From JACMLD01 sp044227095 (GTDB lineage Bacteria; Bacteroidota; Bacteroidia; Chitinophagales; Chitinophagaceae), in the NCBI GenBank assembly GCA_044227095.1, contig JBGAFV010000001.1:4588001-4652000 (forward strand): a stretch of 64,000 nt of DNA, written 5' to 3'. Numbering within the stretch: the first letter of the stretch is position 1; every line of letters begins with the position of its first letter. The notes below the pieces were generated by a model. The model saw only the letters and a list, made by a program, of their open reading frames with translations. It searched no databases and was not told where the DNA came from. A program made the position numbers and the translations under genes. Of this stretch, positions 1 through 9,153 are shown piece by piece.

Positions 1-42
1 GGGAAAGGCAAAAAAGAATTTGTTGAACCTTTTTCATCTTAG
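1..42 (+). CDS. possible C-terminal end of a gene entering from the left
   Basis: Frame 1 is open from the first base to a TAG at 40-42 and would encode 13 residues ending in KEFVEPFSS. This is too short to identify. Frame 2 is also open for longer, so the reading frame is not established. It is listed only because it may be the tail of a real gene cut by the window edge. Confidence 0.2.
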   Translation, partial: GKGKKEFVEPFSS

Positions 43-480
43 TTGTTTAATTGTGTTTTTAAAAAACGTTACCATTATATTAATCAGGTTTTCGAACCGT
101 TGCTTCTACTACCTTATGCAGCAATTGCAATAGTTGAAATAATCTTTTTCATGATTTATTCATTTAATAAATTGAATAATTAATCCTGGCTTTCAATTCG
201 CGAAAGTATACAGACATGGTTTGTATGTTGGCGTATTTGCGCCTAAAATAAAGAGGGTCATTGATACCAAACTTAACAGGCGTTGGGGTACATTACGCCA
301 ATACACAACGCTTGCCGGGATAGTTGCACCAGGTTGGGGATAAAAGATTTTAAAGCCTGTACATGCACAGCGCTTAAAAAAATCCAGTTAAAAGTAAACG
401 AATGAGAAAATATAATAAAAACAAATGATGGGTAATTAGAATTAACTCTACGAAATACACGACCCTTACAACTACAACAA
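43..480. other. non-coding stretch, nothing recognisable
   Basis: About 440 bases of AT-rich DNA with no convincing gene. An 87-codon minus-strand open frame spans 273-536, but it runs into the dispersed repeat at 481-603 and its translation is rich in Cys, Phe and His with no family resemblance, so I treat it as chance. Confidence 0.4.
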
Positions 481-603
481 CCTGGCGCAAGTATGCAGTG
501 TTGGCAATAAGTGCAAGCGTACTTGTGCCGCATCATCAGGGATTTGCCTTAATGCAGGCACAAGTACCCACCACACAAACCACGGCTGCATACTTGCGCC
601 AGG
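481..603. repeat. dispersed palindromic element, copy 1 (most complete)
   Basis: The element is bounded by a perfect 18-bp inverted repeat, CCTGGCGCAAGTATGCAG at 481-498 and its complement at 586-603. It contains a second, inner 11-bp inverted repeat (519-529 with 557-567). Related copies are at about 1409-1485, 2377-2468 and 10395-10510. The nested palindromes and non-coding content resemble a MITE or REP-like element; no mobilising gene is in the window. Confidence 0.75.
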
Positions 604-632
604 TTCGAGACTCGTCTGGGAAAGAAGGAAAA

Positions 633-1322
633 TCATAACCGCATAATGCACCTGTTAAAATAGTTGGAATCAATCTGAGTAATACGATGACGGTCTTCTA
701 TATAAATATTTTTTGACTTTAGGGATGTTATTTTATGTTTGCTGACCTTCATGGTGTCGCAATGGGGAGTCCAAATGAAGTAATTGTAATTAATAGCAAA
801 ATGCATACTCAACCCTTTTTGTTGCATACCCTCAGGACTGAGTGTGATTTTTCGAGTTAAATAATCATATATTTTATAGCATGAAAATTCTCCCTGCTTA
901 GGAAAGCCAACTTTAATGCAAAGTTCAGTTAAGTCATTGGTATTTTTTAAAGGATAAATCCACGAGACTCCATCAAATTCTAATTTTTTTCCGAAATTAT
1001 CTTCCACCCAAATGGGAAATCTATTGTCACAATTTACACAAGTTAGCCTAACCAATTGTTTATCTGGCTCTATTCTGGAAGTATAAGTGATCCCACTATC
1101 CAAATGATTTGACATTAGATAAATGGTACGTCCATTATTAATATACTTGCCATCAGAAAAAGTAATATAACCTCGGTCGTTTCGACTTATAATAGAAAAT
1201 TTCTTTTGGACTGTATCAAATGCTAATCTGACAATGCCTGAGTTATAGATTGTTCCGAGTTCCTTTTGAGCGCAGCAAAAAATTGACAATAATAAGGTAA
1301 AATTAAGTGTAATAAATTTCAT
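633..1322 (-). CDS. hypothetical secreted protein
   Basis: A 229-residue protein of unknown function. The open frame extends upstream to 1523, but that part reads through the repeat at 1409-1485. I therefore start it at the ATG at 1322, where a hydrophobic signal peptide begins (Lys-Phe then a Leu/Ile/Phe-rich core ending in CCAQ around residue 19). The mature part is mixed alpha/beta with many charged and aromatic residues and a Cys pair (VNCDN region), and shows no family I recognise. It lies between two copies of the dispersed element and has the same strand as the next gene, with no obvious operon link. Function unknown; coding status fairly sure from length and signal peptide. Confidence 0.6.
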   Translation of the reverse strand: MKFITLNFTLLLSIFCCAQKELGTIYNSGIVRLAFDTVQKKFSIISRNDRGYITFSDGKYINNGRTIYLMSNHLDSGITYTSRIEPDKQLVRLTCVNCDNRFPIWVEDNFGKKLEFDGVSWIYPLKNTNDLTELCIKVGFPKQGEFSCYKIYDYLTRKITLSPEGMQQKGLSMHFAINYNYFIWTPHCDTMKVSKHKITSLKSKNIYIEDRHRITQIDSNYFNRCIMRL

Positions 1323-1408
1323 CGGATGGAGGTTAAAGTAAGAACTGTTTGAGAAATTTTCCGAATTGCATCTGGATATACTGATACAAGATTTCTGTTT
1401 TTCACGCC

Positions 1409-1485
1409 CCGCATCATCAGGGGTTTGCCTTAATGCAGGCACAAGTACCCCACCACACAAACCACGGCTGCATACTTGCGCCAGG
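1409..1485. repeat. dispersed palindromic element, copy 2 (right half only)
   Basis: It matches the right part of the 481-603 element almost base for base, including the 18-bp right end (1468-1485), but lacks the left inverted end. It sits between the two hypothetical genes and extends the upstream gene's open frame artificially. Confidence 0.7.
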
Positions 1486-1590
1486 TTCCAAATATTTTCG
1501 CACCACTGTGTTGCACAAAGCAATGTGCTACAGTATCACCAACCGCAGCAATAGATGCAAGACTACCCTATTGCAACCAGCCTCGCGGCA

Positions 1591-2262
1591 TTACTTGCTT
1601 TTTTCAATCGCTTCTATTGCACTGTCAATTTGAGGAATCAAAGCCGGTGTTCTGTCAACTGCCCAGCCATGATAAATATCACGGATTAGTATCAGCGTAG
1701 TGCGTACTTGCGTAGAATCCCTGGACGCCCTGTCAAATATTATCCTGGCTACTTCATTTTCCACTCTGCCAATTCTATCCTGGTCTTCGTACACTTTGGC
1801 TAGTGCTGACGCAGTCTGAAAATTAATTTTTGAAGTGATGTTATTATTCCTGGCAATTGCCCATGCTTCATTGTCTAAGAAGCGGTATAACACACCTTGC
1901 GGGGCTATTATTTTTAAATTAAACGCTCCATTTGAAACCAATGAATCCTGTAATTTTTTATTTATTAGAGCAGCATCTATATTAGCCAATACCTGTAAGT
2001 TGTATTCATTCATCTGCTGAATAGCTATACGATTGTGTTTAAGCTCATTCGTAATATTTGTTAAAATCTCTTTGGTATTTTCCTTTTCATGTTGTTTGTT
2101 GATAAATTCAGTGGTAAATAATGCAAGCAACACACTAAAGACGATAAGAAGGGATTCGCCAAGATATTCTTTCCAATTTCTTTCGGCAAAAACATGAATT
2201 TTTTCAGGCACTATATTTTCCTGCGGTTTTGGTTGTTCCTGCGGTTCTGCAATTTCTTCCAT
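1591..2262 (-). CDS. hypothetical protein with one N-terminal membrane helix
   Basis: A 223-residue protein. A short charged, Pro/Glu-rich N-terminus is followed by one membrane segment at about residues 35-53 (ESLLIVFSVLLALF), then a mostly helical region rich in Asn, Gln and Glu. The layout (one early helix, then a helical extracytoplasmic domain starting with a charged KEN/KEILTN stretch) resembles the small Bacteroidota membrane family DUF6090, but the match is by eye only. It is flanked by copies 2 and 3 of the dispersed element. No partner gene is apparent. Function unknown. Confidence 0.6.
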   Translation of the reverse strand: MEEIAEPQEQPKPQENIVPEKIHVFAERNWKEYLGESLLIVFSVLLALFTTEFINKQHEKENTKEILTNITNELKHNRIAIQQMNEYNLQVLANIDAALINKKLQDSLVSNGAFNLKIIAPQGVLYRFLDNEAWAIARNNNITSKINFQTASALAKVYEDQDRIGRVENEVARIIFDRASRDSTQVRTTLILIRDIYHGWAVDRTPALIPQIDSAIEAIEKSK

Positions 2263-2376
2263 AACAAGATTGTTGAATAAAGTTGGCTACTACGCACATC
2301 GGCTTTCTACCGGGCTGGCTATTAACTAAGTTATGAAAACTGATTTTGAAACGTACAAAAATCTCTTTTGAGCCAA

Positions 2377-2468
2377 CCTGGTGTAAGTATGCAGTGCTGA
2401 AAACGAGTGCAGGCAATGCAGGCACAAGTACCCTACCACACAAAGCACGGCTGCATACTTGCGCCAGA
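2377..2468. repeat. dispersed palindromic element, copy 3 (internal deletion)
   Basis: The left end (2377-2394) differs from copy 1 at two bases and the right end (2451-2468) at one. About 30 bases of the centre, including the left arm of the inner palindrome, are missing. Both ends are kept, so this looks like an internally deleted copy. Confidence 0.7.
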
Positions 2469-2574
2469 TTCGGGAAAAAATCTATTCAGTCTGCCTCGCT
2501 CCAGTTCAAAACCTTTTGAACTAGTCTTTTGTCTTTACATTCACATCGATTGTTTTTCAAGATACCGGCAAGTC

Positions 2575-2606
2575 CAGAATTTCTCCAAAATCACTCTCTA
2601 ATTTAG
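2575..2606 (+). promoter_or_regulatory. candidate response-regulator site and promoter of the two-component operon
   Basis: CAGAATTTCTCCAAAATC at 2575-2592 is followed six bases later by a -7-like box TAATTTAG (2599-2606). The same 18 bases recur at 4568-4585 before the efflux operon, again six bases before a -7 box. The 18-mer occupies the -33 position, as expected for an OmpR-family activator that replaces the -33 contact. Confidence 0.65.
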
Positions 2607-2618
2607 CCTTAATTTTAA

Positions 2619-3296
2619 ATGATGAAACTATTGGCTGTGGAAGATGAGCCGGGCCTTTTGCAAAGTATCAAAGAATATTTTGAACAGGAAGACTTTCTTT
2701 GTGAAGGTGTGGCCACGTATGCGGCAGCCATTACAAAAATGGAAGATTTCAGCTACGATTGTATTATCCTGGATATAAACCTGCCGGATGGAAATGGCCT
2801 TAAACTATTGCAGTACCTGCGAAAATTAAAAAAAGAAGATGGGGTTATCATTATTTCTGCAAGAGATTCAATAGATGATAAAATCAAAGGCCTCAACCTG
2901 GGTGCCGATGATTACATCATCAAACCATTTCACTTGTCTGAACTGAACGCAAGGGTAAAAGCACTTTTGCGCAGAAAATACGGCAAGGGCGTAGATACAA
3001 TAGAATTGGGAAGTTTACGGGTAGATCTATTGTCCCGATCAGTTACTTGTGCAGATCAACTTATTTCCCTTACAAAAAACGAATACGATTTACTGGTGTT
3101 TATGCTAAACAATAAAAACAGGGTAATAAGTAAACGTGCTATTGCAGAACACATTTACGGAGATCAGGCAGACAATATGCCGTCATTCGATTTTGTATAC
3201 TCGCAGATAAAAAATCTTAAGAAAAAAATGAAAGACAAAAATTGCGGGGATATTATACAAACCATTTACGGACTGGGCTATAAATTATCGGTATGA
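2619..3296 (+). CDS. OmpR-family response regulator
   Basis: A 225-residue DNA-binding response regulator. The receiver domain spans about residues 1-120, with the acidic pocket E8/D9, phospho-acceptor D52 (IILDINLPDGNG), S79 as the switch Ser/Thr and K101 in the IIKPF motif. It is followed by a winged-helix effector domain (about 128-225) ending in TIYGLGYKL, the usual OmpR/PhoB C-terminus. The start could be Met1 or Met2 (2622). The stop overlaps the start of the histidine kinase by 4 bases, so the two are co-transcribed and probably coupled. The direct repeat shared with the downstream efflux promoter suggests that this regulator controls itself and the pump. The inducing signal is unknown. 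Confidence 0.93.
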   Translation: MMKLLAVEDEPGLLQSIKEYFEQEDFLCEGVATYAAAITKMEDFSYDCIILDINLPDGNGLKLLQYLRKLKKEDGVIIISARDSIDDKIKGLNLGADDYIIKPFHLSELNARVKALLRRKYGKGVDTIELGSLRVDLLSRSVTCADQLISLTKNEYDLLVFMLNNKNRVISKRAIAEHIYGDQADNMPSFDFVYSQIKNLKKKMKDKNCGDIIQTIYGLGYKLSV

Positions 3297-4558
3297 GTAA
3301 GACGCTGTTACAAAAAAATACCCGCTATTTGTTTTTATGGCTCCCGGTTGTATTGTTGTTTTGCAGCATTTTATTTTACATAGCCATGCAGATGCAGGCA
3401 CACCACATGCAGCTAAAACAATTGCAGCTGAAACAACTTAATACCTGGAACAGCTTTGTTGAAAACAATGACCGTTCGCCAATGCATTTAAAAGGCGAAT
3501 ATGATGTAACAGAAATAACACCCGATGTTAAAATTGATACTACAGAAACAAGGGATACAAGTCTCTATTATGCTGATTTTCACAAAAACCTTCCTTTTCA
3601 AATTTTAACCGGCAAAAAAAACCTGGGAGGTAAAACATACCTTATTACAACTTATGTTTCTTCTACAGAGATAAACCATCTTATCATAAAAGTTTTTATA
3701 GCAGAGGTAATTATATTGTTACTACTGTTGCTTACTATTGTTATTTTAAACAGGAAAACGGCGGGTCTTTTATGGCACCCATTTTTTGACACGGTAAAAA
3801 AAGTAAAGACATTTGATATTGTTTCCAACACATCGCTGAAGCTGGATGAAGAAACAGGTACTAAAGAATTTAATGAATTAAATACGGCCGTAAATGAATT
3901 GATTGGAAATGTAAATGCAGCCTACTTTCATCAAAAACAATTTGTTGAAAACGCTTCTCACGAGATGCAAACGCCGCTGGCTGTTATCCGCTCCAAACTG
4001 GAATTACTGATCAATCAACCCAACATTACCGAAAAATCAGCAGCACTACTGTCTGATATAACTGAAGTCAATGATCGCCTGAGCCAGATGAACCGGACAT
4101 TGTTGTTGCTTGCCAAAATTGAAAACAACCAGTTTCCTGAAACAGAAGATGTTGATGTTTCTGCCATGCTATCAGATACCATCAATAACTTTCGTGGTTA
4201 TAATGATAACTTTCCTGAAACAGAAGAACATATTGCTAAAGGCATCGTTCTGCATGCAAACCGTTCTCTTATTGAAATATTAATTACCAACCTGGTTAAA
4301 AACGCCATTGAGCATAATATTGATGGTGGAAAAATTAAACTGCATTTATCGCCATCCTCTATTACAATTGAGAATACCGGCCCTCCACTGCAGGCGGGCA
4401 CACAGGAATTATTTGAGCGATTTAAAAAAGGTTCTTACCAGTCTAAAACAACAGGGCTGGGGCTGGCGATGGTAAAACAAATTTGTACATTGTACCATTA
4501 TTCAGTCAACTACGTTTATACCGATGGCTGGCATAAAGTAGCCATACGGTTTTATTAA
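3293..4558 (+). CDS. sensor histidine kinase
   Basis: A 421-residue membrane kinase. It has membrane segments at about 12-31 and 133-152 enclosing a ~100-residue periplasmic sensor with no recognisable fold. A HisKA dimerisation domain carries phospho-acceptor H223 (ENASHEMQTPLAV). An HATPase domain carries the N box (NLVKNAIEHN, N337), an ENTGPPL G1 box near 361 and a GLGLAMVKQI G2 box near 388. The HisKA motif has Met-Gln where Leu-Arg/Lys is usual. It overlaps the response regulator by 4 bases, so the two form a cognate pair; the efflux operon follows 60 bases downstream from its own promoter. Confidence 0.92.
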   Translation: MSKTLLQKNTRYLFLWLPVVLLFCSILFYIAMQMQAHHMQLKQLQLKQLNTWNSFVENNDRSPMHLKGEYDVTEITPDVKIDTTETRDTSLYYADFHKNLPFQILTGKKNLGGKTYLITTYVSSTEINHLIIKVFIAEVIILLLLLLTIVILNRKTAGLLWHPFFDTVKKVKTFDIVSNTSLKLDEETGTKEFNELNTAVNELIGNVNAAYFHQKQFVENASHEMQTPLAVIRSKLELLINQPNITEKSAALLSDITEVNDRLSQMNRTLLLLAKIENNQFPETEDVDVSAMLSDTINNFRGYNDNFPETEEHIAKGIVLHANRSLIEILITNLVKNAIEHNIDGGKIKLHLSPSSITIENTGPPLQAGTQELFERFKKGSYQSKTTGLGLAMVKQICTLYHYSVNYVYTDGWHKVAIRFY

Positions 4559-4567
4559 ATAGCCTGT

Positions 4568-4599
4568 CAGAATTTCTCCAAAATCTGCTTTTAGCTTTG
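4568..4599 (+). promoter_or_regulatory. candidate response-regulator site and promoter of the efflux operon
   Basis: This is the second copy of the 18-bp sequence found at 2575-2592 (here 4568-4585), with the same six-base spacing to a consensus -7 box TAGCTTTG at 4592-4599. The TolC-like gene starts at 4619. Identical sequence and identical spacing at two promoters of one locus is unlikely by chance. Confidence 0.65.
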
Positions 4600-4618
4600 G
4601 TATTCTTAAAATTCCGGA

Positions 4619-6001
4619 ATGCTTATTCATATTAAGTACCAAAGCCTCTTGCTTTCTTTTATGTGCTGTACTGCAATAGTTGCACAGGCACAGTTTGCAG
4701 ATACACTTATCCGGATACATGATGCAGTAAATATGGCTGGGCAACGTTATCACCTGCTTAAATCTAAACAGTATGAAGCGGATGCTGCTTCCAAAGCAGT
4801 TGACGTAGTAAAATACAGTCGCATGCCTTCTATTGATGCAAGTTACCAGGCAGGTGCGGGCACGGCCAATAACCTTACGGGTATGTTTTATCCATCCGGT
4901 ATATTACCTATAACAGGACCGCCGTCTTCCGGTAATAACTATGACCCCATTACAGGAAGTGCCGCCAGTGTATTATTAAACTGGCAGGCTGCCACTTTTG
5001 GTCAGCGGAGTGCACAAATAAATGTTGCAGTAGCCGAATCTAAAACAACGAAGGCTGCATTAAGAGAAGCCGTCTTTCAGCATACAGTTAATGTAATCAG
5101 TACATACCTGGATCTGCTGCTGGCGTATGATATTGTAAACATTCAGCAACACAATATTGACAGAAACAATGCTAACCTGCAACAAAGCCGCATACTGGCA
5201 ACAAGCGGTATTAAGCCCGGCGTGGATACTGCATTATTTCTTTCTGAGTTATCGAAAGTAACAGTTGAATTACTGAATGCAAAAAAACAATTAAAGGTGT
5301 ATCAAATGCAGTTGGCGCAACTCATCGTTACAAATGCATTACCCGTTCCGCAAGACACTGCATTTCTGCAACAGCTTCCCGCTATTGTAATAACTACAGA
5401 CAACTCTTTTGATAATACACCGGTTGTTCAATCAGGTCAATCCCAGCTTGAACTGAGCCGTTCACGGGAGCTGCTATTGAAAAAATCCTTTCTTCCCAAA
5501 CTGAATGTGTGGGGTACAGGTTTTGCACGCGGTTCAGGATTTCAGACAAATGGCAATACCAAAACCTGGGATGGGTTGGCGTTGCAACGTTTTAACTATG
5601 GTGCCGGGCTTCAGCTGGTATTTCCAATAATGAAGTACGGAGAAGTAAAAAAACAATTGTCGGGACAAACGCTGTTGTCAAAAGCGGCAGAAGAAAAACT
5701 GGCCGAAAGTAATTCTATCCTTAGCAGCCAACAGCGCATTGCTGCAGTAACATTTGATAACAGTATTGCAATAGCAAAAGAAACAGTGCAGCAATTGAAA
5801 TCCGGGCAATATGCTTTTAATGCAATGCAGATCCGTTACAATACCGGCCTTGCAAATTATGCAGATCTGATTCAAACGCAGTACAACCTGCTGAAAGCCG
5901 AATTAGACAACCGGAAATCATACTGGGATGCATGGAAAGCGCTGTTGCTGCAGGTTGTGGTAAAAGGAGATGAAAATATATTCTTAAATGCCATTCAGTA
6001 A
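4619..6001 (+). CDS. TolC-family outer-membrane efflux protein
   Basis: A 460-residue protein with an N-terminal signal peptide (cleavage near AQAQ, residue ~25). Two long helical repeats typical of the TolC/OEP fold follow, rich in Gln, Ala, Leu and Asn (for example the AALREAVFQHTVNVISTYLDLLLA and QQLKSGQYAFNAMQIRYNTG regions, the second being the usual GLANYADLI-type end of the OEP domain). The length is normal for the family. It is the first gene of a three-gene operon, separated by 5 bases from the RND permease, and should form the outer-membrane duct of that pump. Confidence 0.9.
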   Translation: MLIHIKYQSLLLSFMCCTAIVAQAQFADTLIRIHDAVNMAGQRYHLLKSKQYEADAASKAVDVVKYSRMPSIDASYQAGAGTANNLTGMFYPSGILPITGPPSSGNNYDPITGSAASVLLNWQAATFGQRSAQINVAVAESKTTKAALREAVFQHTVNVISTYLDLLLAYDIVNIQQHNIDRNNANLQQSRILATSGIKPGVDTALFLSELSKVTVELLNAKKQLKVYQMQLAQLIVTNALPVPQDTAFLQQLPAIVITTDNSFDNTPVVQSGQSQLELSRSRELLLKKSFLPKLNVWGTGFARGSGFQTNGNTKTWDGLALQRFNYGAGLQLVFPIMKYGEVKKQLSGQTLLSKAAEEKLAESNSILSSQQRIAAVTFDNSIAIAKETVQQLKSGQYAFNAMQIRYNTGLANYADLIQTQYNLLKAELDNRKSYWDAWKALLLQVVVKGDENIFLNAIQ

Positions 6002-6006
6002 GTACC

Positions 6007-9000
6007 ATGATTAAACTAATACAGTTTGCGCTTCGTAAACCAATTTCTATTGTAGTACTGGTAGCAGGTATTATCATCTTCTCTGTTCTGGCCATACGCA
6101 ATTCCGCTATTGATATATTTCCGGAAATAAACGCACCCACAATTTATGTGGCACAAACATACGGAGGCTTATCGCCCCAGCAAATGGAGGGTTTTATTAC
6201 TTCTTATTATGAGTATCATTTTCTTTACATCACGGGTATAAAAGCTGTTGAAAGCAAATCGATACAGGGCCTGTCATTGATAAAACTGCAATTTTATGAA
6301 GGAACAGATATGGCGAACGCAATGGCAGAAACAGTTTCTTATGTAAACCGTGCACGTTCATTTATGCCACCGGGTACGTTGCCTCCGTTTGTAATGCGGT
6401 ATGATGCGGGTTCTGTTCCGGTTGGTCAGTTGGTATTCAGAAGCGAAAGCCGTTCTTTAAATGAGATACAGGATCTTGCATTGTTTAAGGTAAGACCTAT
6501 GTTTTCGTCTTTAAAAGGTGTATCTGCCCCACCGCCATTTGGTGGAAACCAAAAAACAATTGTTATAAAAGCAGATCCCGAACGGTTGAGAAGTTACAAT
6601 TTAACAGCAGATGAAATTGTAGAAGCCATTGCAAAAAACAATTCAATTATTCCGGCAGGCGTTATAAGGGTTGGCGACAAAGCTGTTATTACCCCATCCA
6701 ACAGTGTGGCAGATGATTTTAAAGAGCTGGAAAATATAGCTGTAAAAAATACGGGTGGCACGCCGGTGTATTTGCGTGATGTTGCAACAGTAAACAATGC
6801 TGCAGATATTACAACAGGCTATGCGTTGGTAAATGGAAAACGTTCTGTTTATATTCCTGTTACCAAAAGAGCAGATGCATCTACCTGGGATGTTGTTCAA
6901 GCTGTTAAAAAAGCGCTGCCCGAAATGCAGGCAGCCATCCCTGCTGATATAAAAGTTTCTTACGAATTTGATCAGTCGGTATATGTACGCAATTCCCTTA
7001 GAAATTTATTGTTTGAAGGGTTGCTGGGCACACTGCTTACAGGCCTGATGGTACTGCTTTTTTTAAGAGATATAAGAAGTGCGCTGATTATTGTTATCAA
7101 TATTCCGCTGGCACTGCTTTGCTCGGTAGTTGCGTTGTATTTGTGCGGGCAAACAATCAATATAATGACGCTTGGTGGTCTTGCTTTATCTGTTGGGATA
7201 CTGGTGGATGAATCAACAGTTACTATAGAGAACATTCACCATCACCTGCACATGAATAAAAAGCTGGCAAGGGCAATCTTTGATGCCTGCCGGGAAATTG
7301 CGGTACCCAAATTATTAATCCTGCTGTGTATTCTTGCGGTATTCGTTCCATCTTTATTTATGACAGGCGTTCCGAGGTCTATGTTTATGCCTTTATCCCT
7401 GGCAGTAGCATTTGCCATGATAGCTTCTTTTTTATTATCACAAACATTGGTGCCTGTTTTGGCAAACTGGTTTCTCAAAAAAGAAAATCCGGCAACTGCA
7501 GACAGGCTTGCCATGCTTAAACAGCGTCTTACCATTTCAATTAATAAATCGGCCAGTGCAAGTGTTGTGCTGGTACCATTGCTGATAATTGCATTCCTCG
7601 CTGTTGCCTGGTTGGGTTACAAAAAAACGGGCATTGAAATTTTTCCAAAAGTTGATGCGGGACAAATGCAGGTAAGGCTCCGTATGCCTGTTGGAACAAG
7701 AATTGAACGAACAGAAGACGCTACCAAAAATGTATTGACAATAATTGATAGCCTTGCGGGAAAAAACAATGTTGCCATAACATCTGCATATGTCGGGCTT
7801 CATGGACAATCATATGCCATCAGCCCTATTTTTTTATTTACCAGCGGCCCCGGCGAAGCACTTATAAAAGTAAACCTGGCCAATGGTGCAAATATCAGCA
7901 TAGACAATTTAAAAGAACGGTTGCGCTCAGCAGTAAAGCAGCATATCCCCGGTGCGCAGCTATCTTTTGAACCTGCGGATTTAGTGGACCAGGTAATGAG
8001 CCTCGGTACAAACAATCCTATAGAAGTAGTAGTACAGGCAAAAAATATTGCGCAAAGCCGGGTTATTGCAGACAGGCTTACACTTTCATTAAACAATATA
8101 CCTTACCTGCGTGATGTACAGATTGCGCAGCCGCTCGATTATCCAACTATACAAATCAATTATGACAGGGTAAGGACAGGGCAGATGAATTTAACTGTTG
8201 ACGCCGTTGGTAAATCTGTAGCAGCAGGTACTTCATCCAGCCGCTTAACACAACCCGTTTACTGGTTAGAAAAAACATCAGGCACCGCCTACCAGGTACA
8301 GGTAGAATATCCGCAAATGGCAATGAACAGTGCAGAACAAATGGATCAGATTCCGGTTGGTATGGCCAACGGCGCTGCTATTCATTTAAGAGATGTAGCT
8401 GAATTAAAAAAAGGAAATTCGATTGGTGAGTATGACCGGCTGAACCAGCAGCGCTTTATAACAATTACAGCAAATATCCACCGGCAGGATTTGCGCACAG
8501 CCATTCGGGATGTAAATGACAGGATTGGCCAATTGGGCGAACTGCCTGCCGGCGTAAAAGTTTACCTGCGCGGACAATCAGATATGCTTACGCAAACCAT
8601 TAATGAATTGTCTGCAGGCCTGCTGCTTGCAATTGTTGTTATTGGTTTAATGCTGGCTGCGTGGTTTCAATCGTTCAAATTATCATTGACTGTATTGTCT
8701 GTATTTCCGGCTGTACTTGCAGGTTCTATCCTGCTGTTATGGATAACAGGAAATACACTGAACATACAATCTTTCATTGGGTGCATTATGGCACTTGGTG
8801 TTGCTGTTGCCAATGCCATTCTGCTTGTTGCCAACGCAGAGTCTATTCGTACACAGCAAACAAATATCTCAATGATTGGTGCACAGGCTGCCGCCAACCG
8901 TTTCAGGCCAATTGTAATGACAAGTCTTGCTATGACAGCGGGTATGATTCCTATGGCCATTGGATTTGGCGAGGGCAGTAAACAAACAGCACCGCTTGGT

Positions 9001-9153
9001 ATTGCGGTTATTGGAGGATTGTTATTCAGCACATTTATCAGCCTGTGGTTTATTCCGCTGGTATACGATCTTGTTACCGGCAACAAAAAACAAGACAGTA
9101 AATCACTCGACCCCACAGATAAAAATTCATTGCATTATGACCCAAACATTTAA
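6007..9153 (+). CDS. RND efflux permease (AcrB/CusA superfamily)
   Basis: A 1048-residue inner-membrane transporter of normal length. It starts with one membrane helix, a large periplasmic porter/docking loop, six helices (about 335-540), a second loop and a final helix block. TM4 carries GGLALSVGILVDEST, so the AcrB D407/D408 pair is replaced by D401-E402. TM10 has GVAVANAILLV, so the position of the AcrB proton-relay Lys940 is Ala935. The pump therefore belongs to a branch with a non-canonical relay. The substrate cannot be told from sequence; there is no Met cluster suggesting copper or silver. The adaptor gene overlaps its 3' end by 17 bases. Confidence 0.92.
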   Translation: MIKLIQFALRKPISIVVLVAGIIIFSVLAIRNSAIDIFPEINAPTIYVAQTYGGLSPQQMEGFITSYYEYHFLYITGIKAVESKSIQGLSLIKLQFYEGTDMANAMAETVSYVNRARSFMPPGTLPPFVMRYDAGSVPVGQLVFRSESRSLNEIQDLALFKVRPMFSSLKGVSAPPPFGGNQKTIVIKADPERLRSYNLTADEIVEAIAKNNSIIPAGVIRVGDKAVITPSNSVADDFKELENIAVKNTGGTPVYLRDVATVNNAADITTGYALVNGKRSVYIPVTKRADASTWDVVQAVKKALPEMQAAIPADIKVSYEFDQSVYVRNSLRNLLFEGLLGTLLTGLMVLLFLRDIRSALIIVINIPLALLCSVVALYLCGQTINIMTLGGLALSVGILVDESTVTIENIHHHLHMNKKLARAIFDACREIAVPKLLILLCILAVFVPSLFMTGVPRSMFMPLSLAVAFAMIASFLLSQTLVPVLANWFLKKENPATADRLAMLKQRLTISINKSASASVVLVPLLIIAFLAVAWLGYKKTGIEIFPKVDAGQMQVRLRMPVGTRIERTEDATKNVLTIIDSLAGKNNVAITSAYVGLHGQSYAISPIFLFTSGPGEALIKVNLANGANISIDNLKERLRSAVKQHIPGAQLSFEPADLVDQVMSLGTNNPIEVVVQAKNIAQSRVIADRLTLSLNNIPYLRDVQIAQPLDYPTIQINYDRVRTGQMNLTVDAVGKSVAAGTSSSRLTQPVYWLEKTSGTAYQVQVEYPQMAMNSAEQMDQIPVGMANGAAIHLRDVAELKKGNSIGEYDRLNQQRFITITANIHRQDLRTAIRDVNDRIGQLGELPAGVKVYLRGQSDMLTQTINELSAGLLLAIVVIGLMLAAWFQSFKLSLTVLSVFPAVLAGSILLLWITGNTLNIQSFIGCIMALGVAVANAILLVANAESIRTQQTNISMIGAQAAANRFRPIVMTSLAMTAGMIPMAIGFGEGSKQTAPLGIAVIGGLLFSTFISLWFIPLVYDLVTGNKKQDSKSLDPTDKNSLHYDPNI

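Noticed and set aside
273..536. 87-codon minus-strand ORF
   Set aside because: It overlaps the dispersed element and has no signal peptide, domain or codon character of neighbouring genes; likely chance.
1323..1523. N-terminal extension of the hypothetical secreted protein
   Set aside because: The extension is translated repeat DNA; the signal peptide begins at 1322.
481..2468. Integron-like cassette array (small hypothetical genes alternating with ~100-bp palindromic repeats)
   Set aside because: The repeat ends do not carry the attC core GTTRRRY/RYYYAAC, there is no integrase gene, and a decayed copy lies alone at 10.4 kb. A MITE/REP-like explanation fits better.
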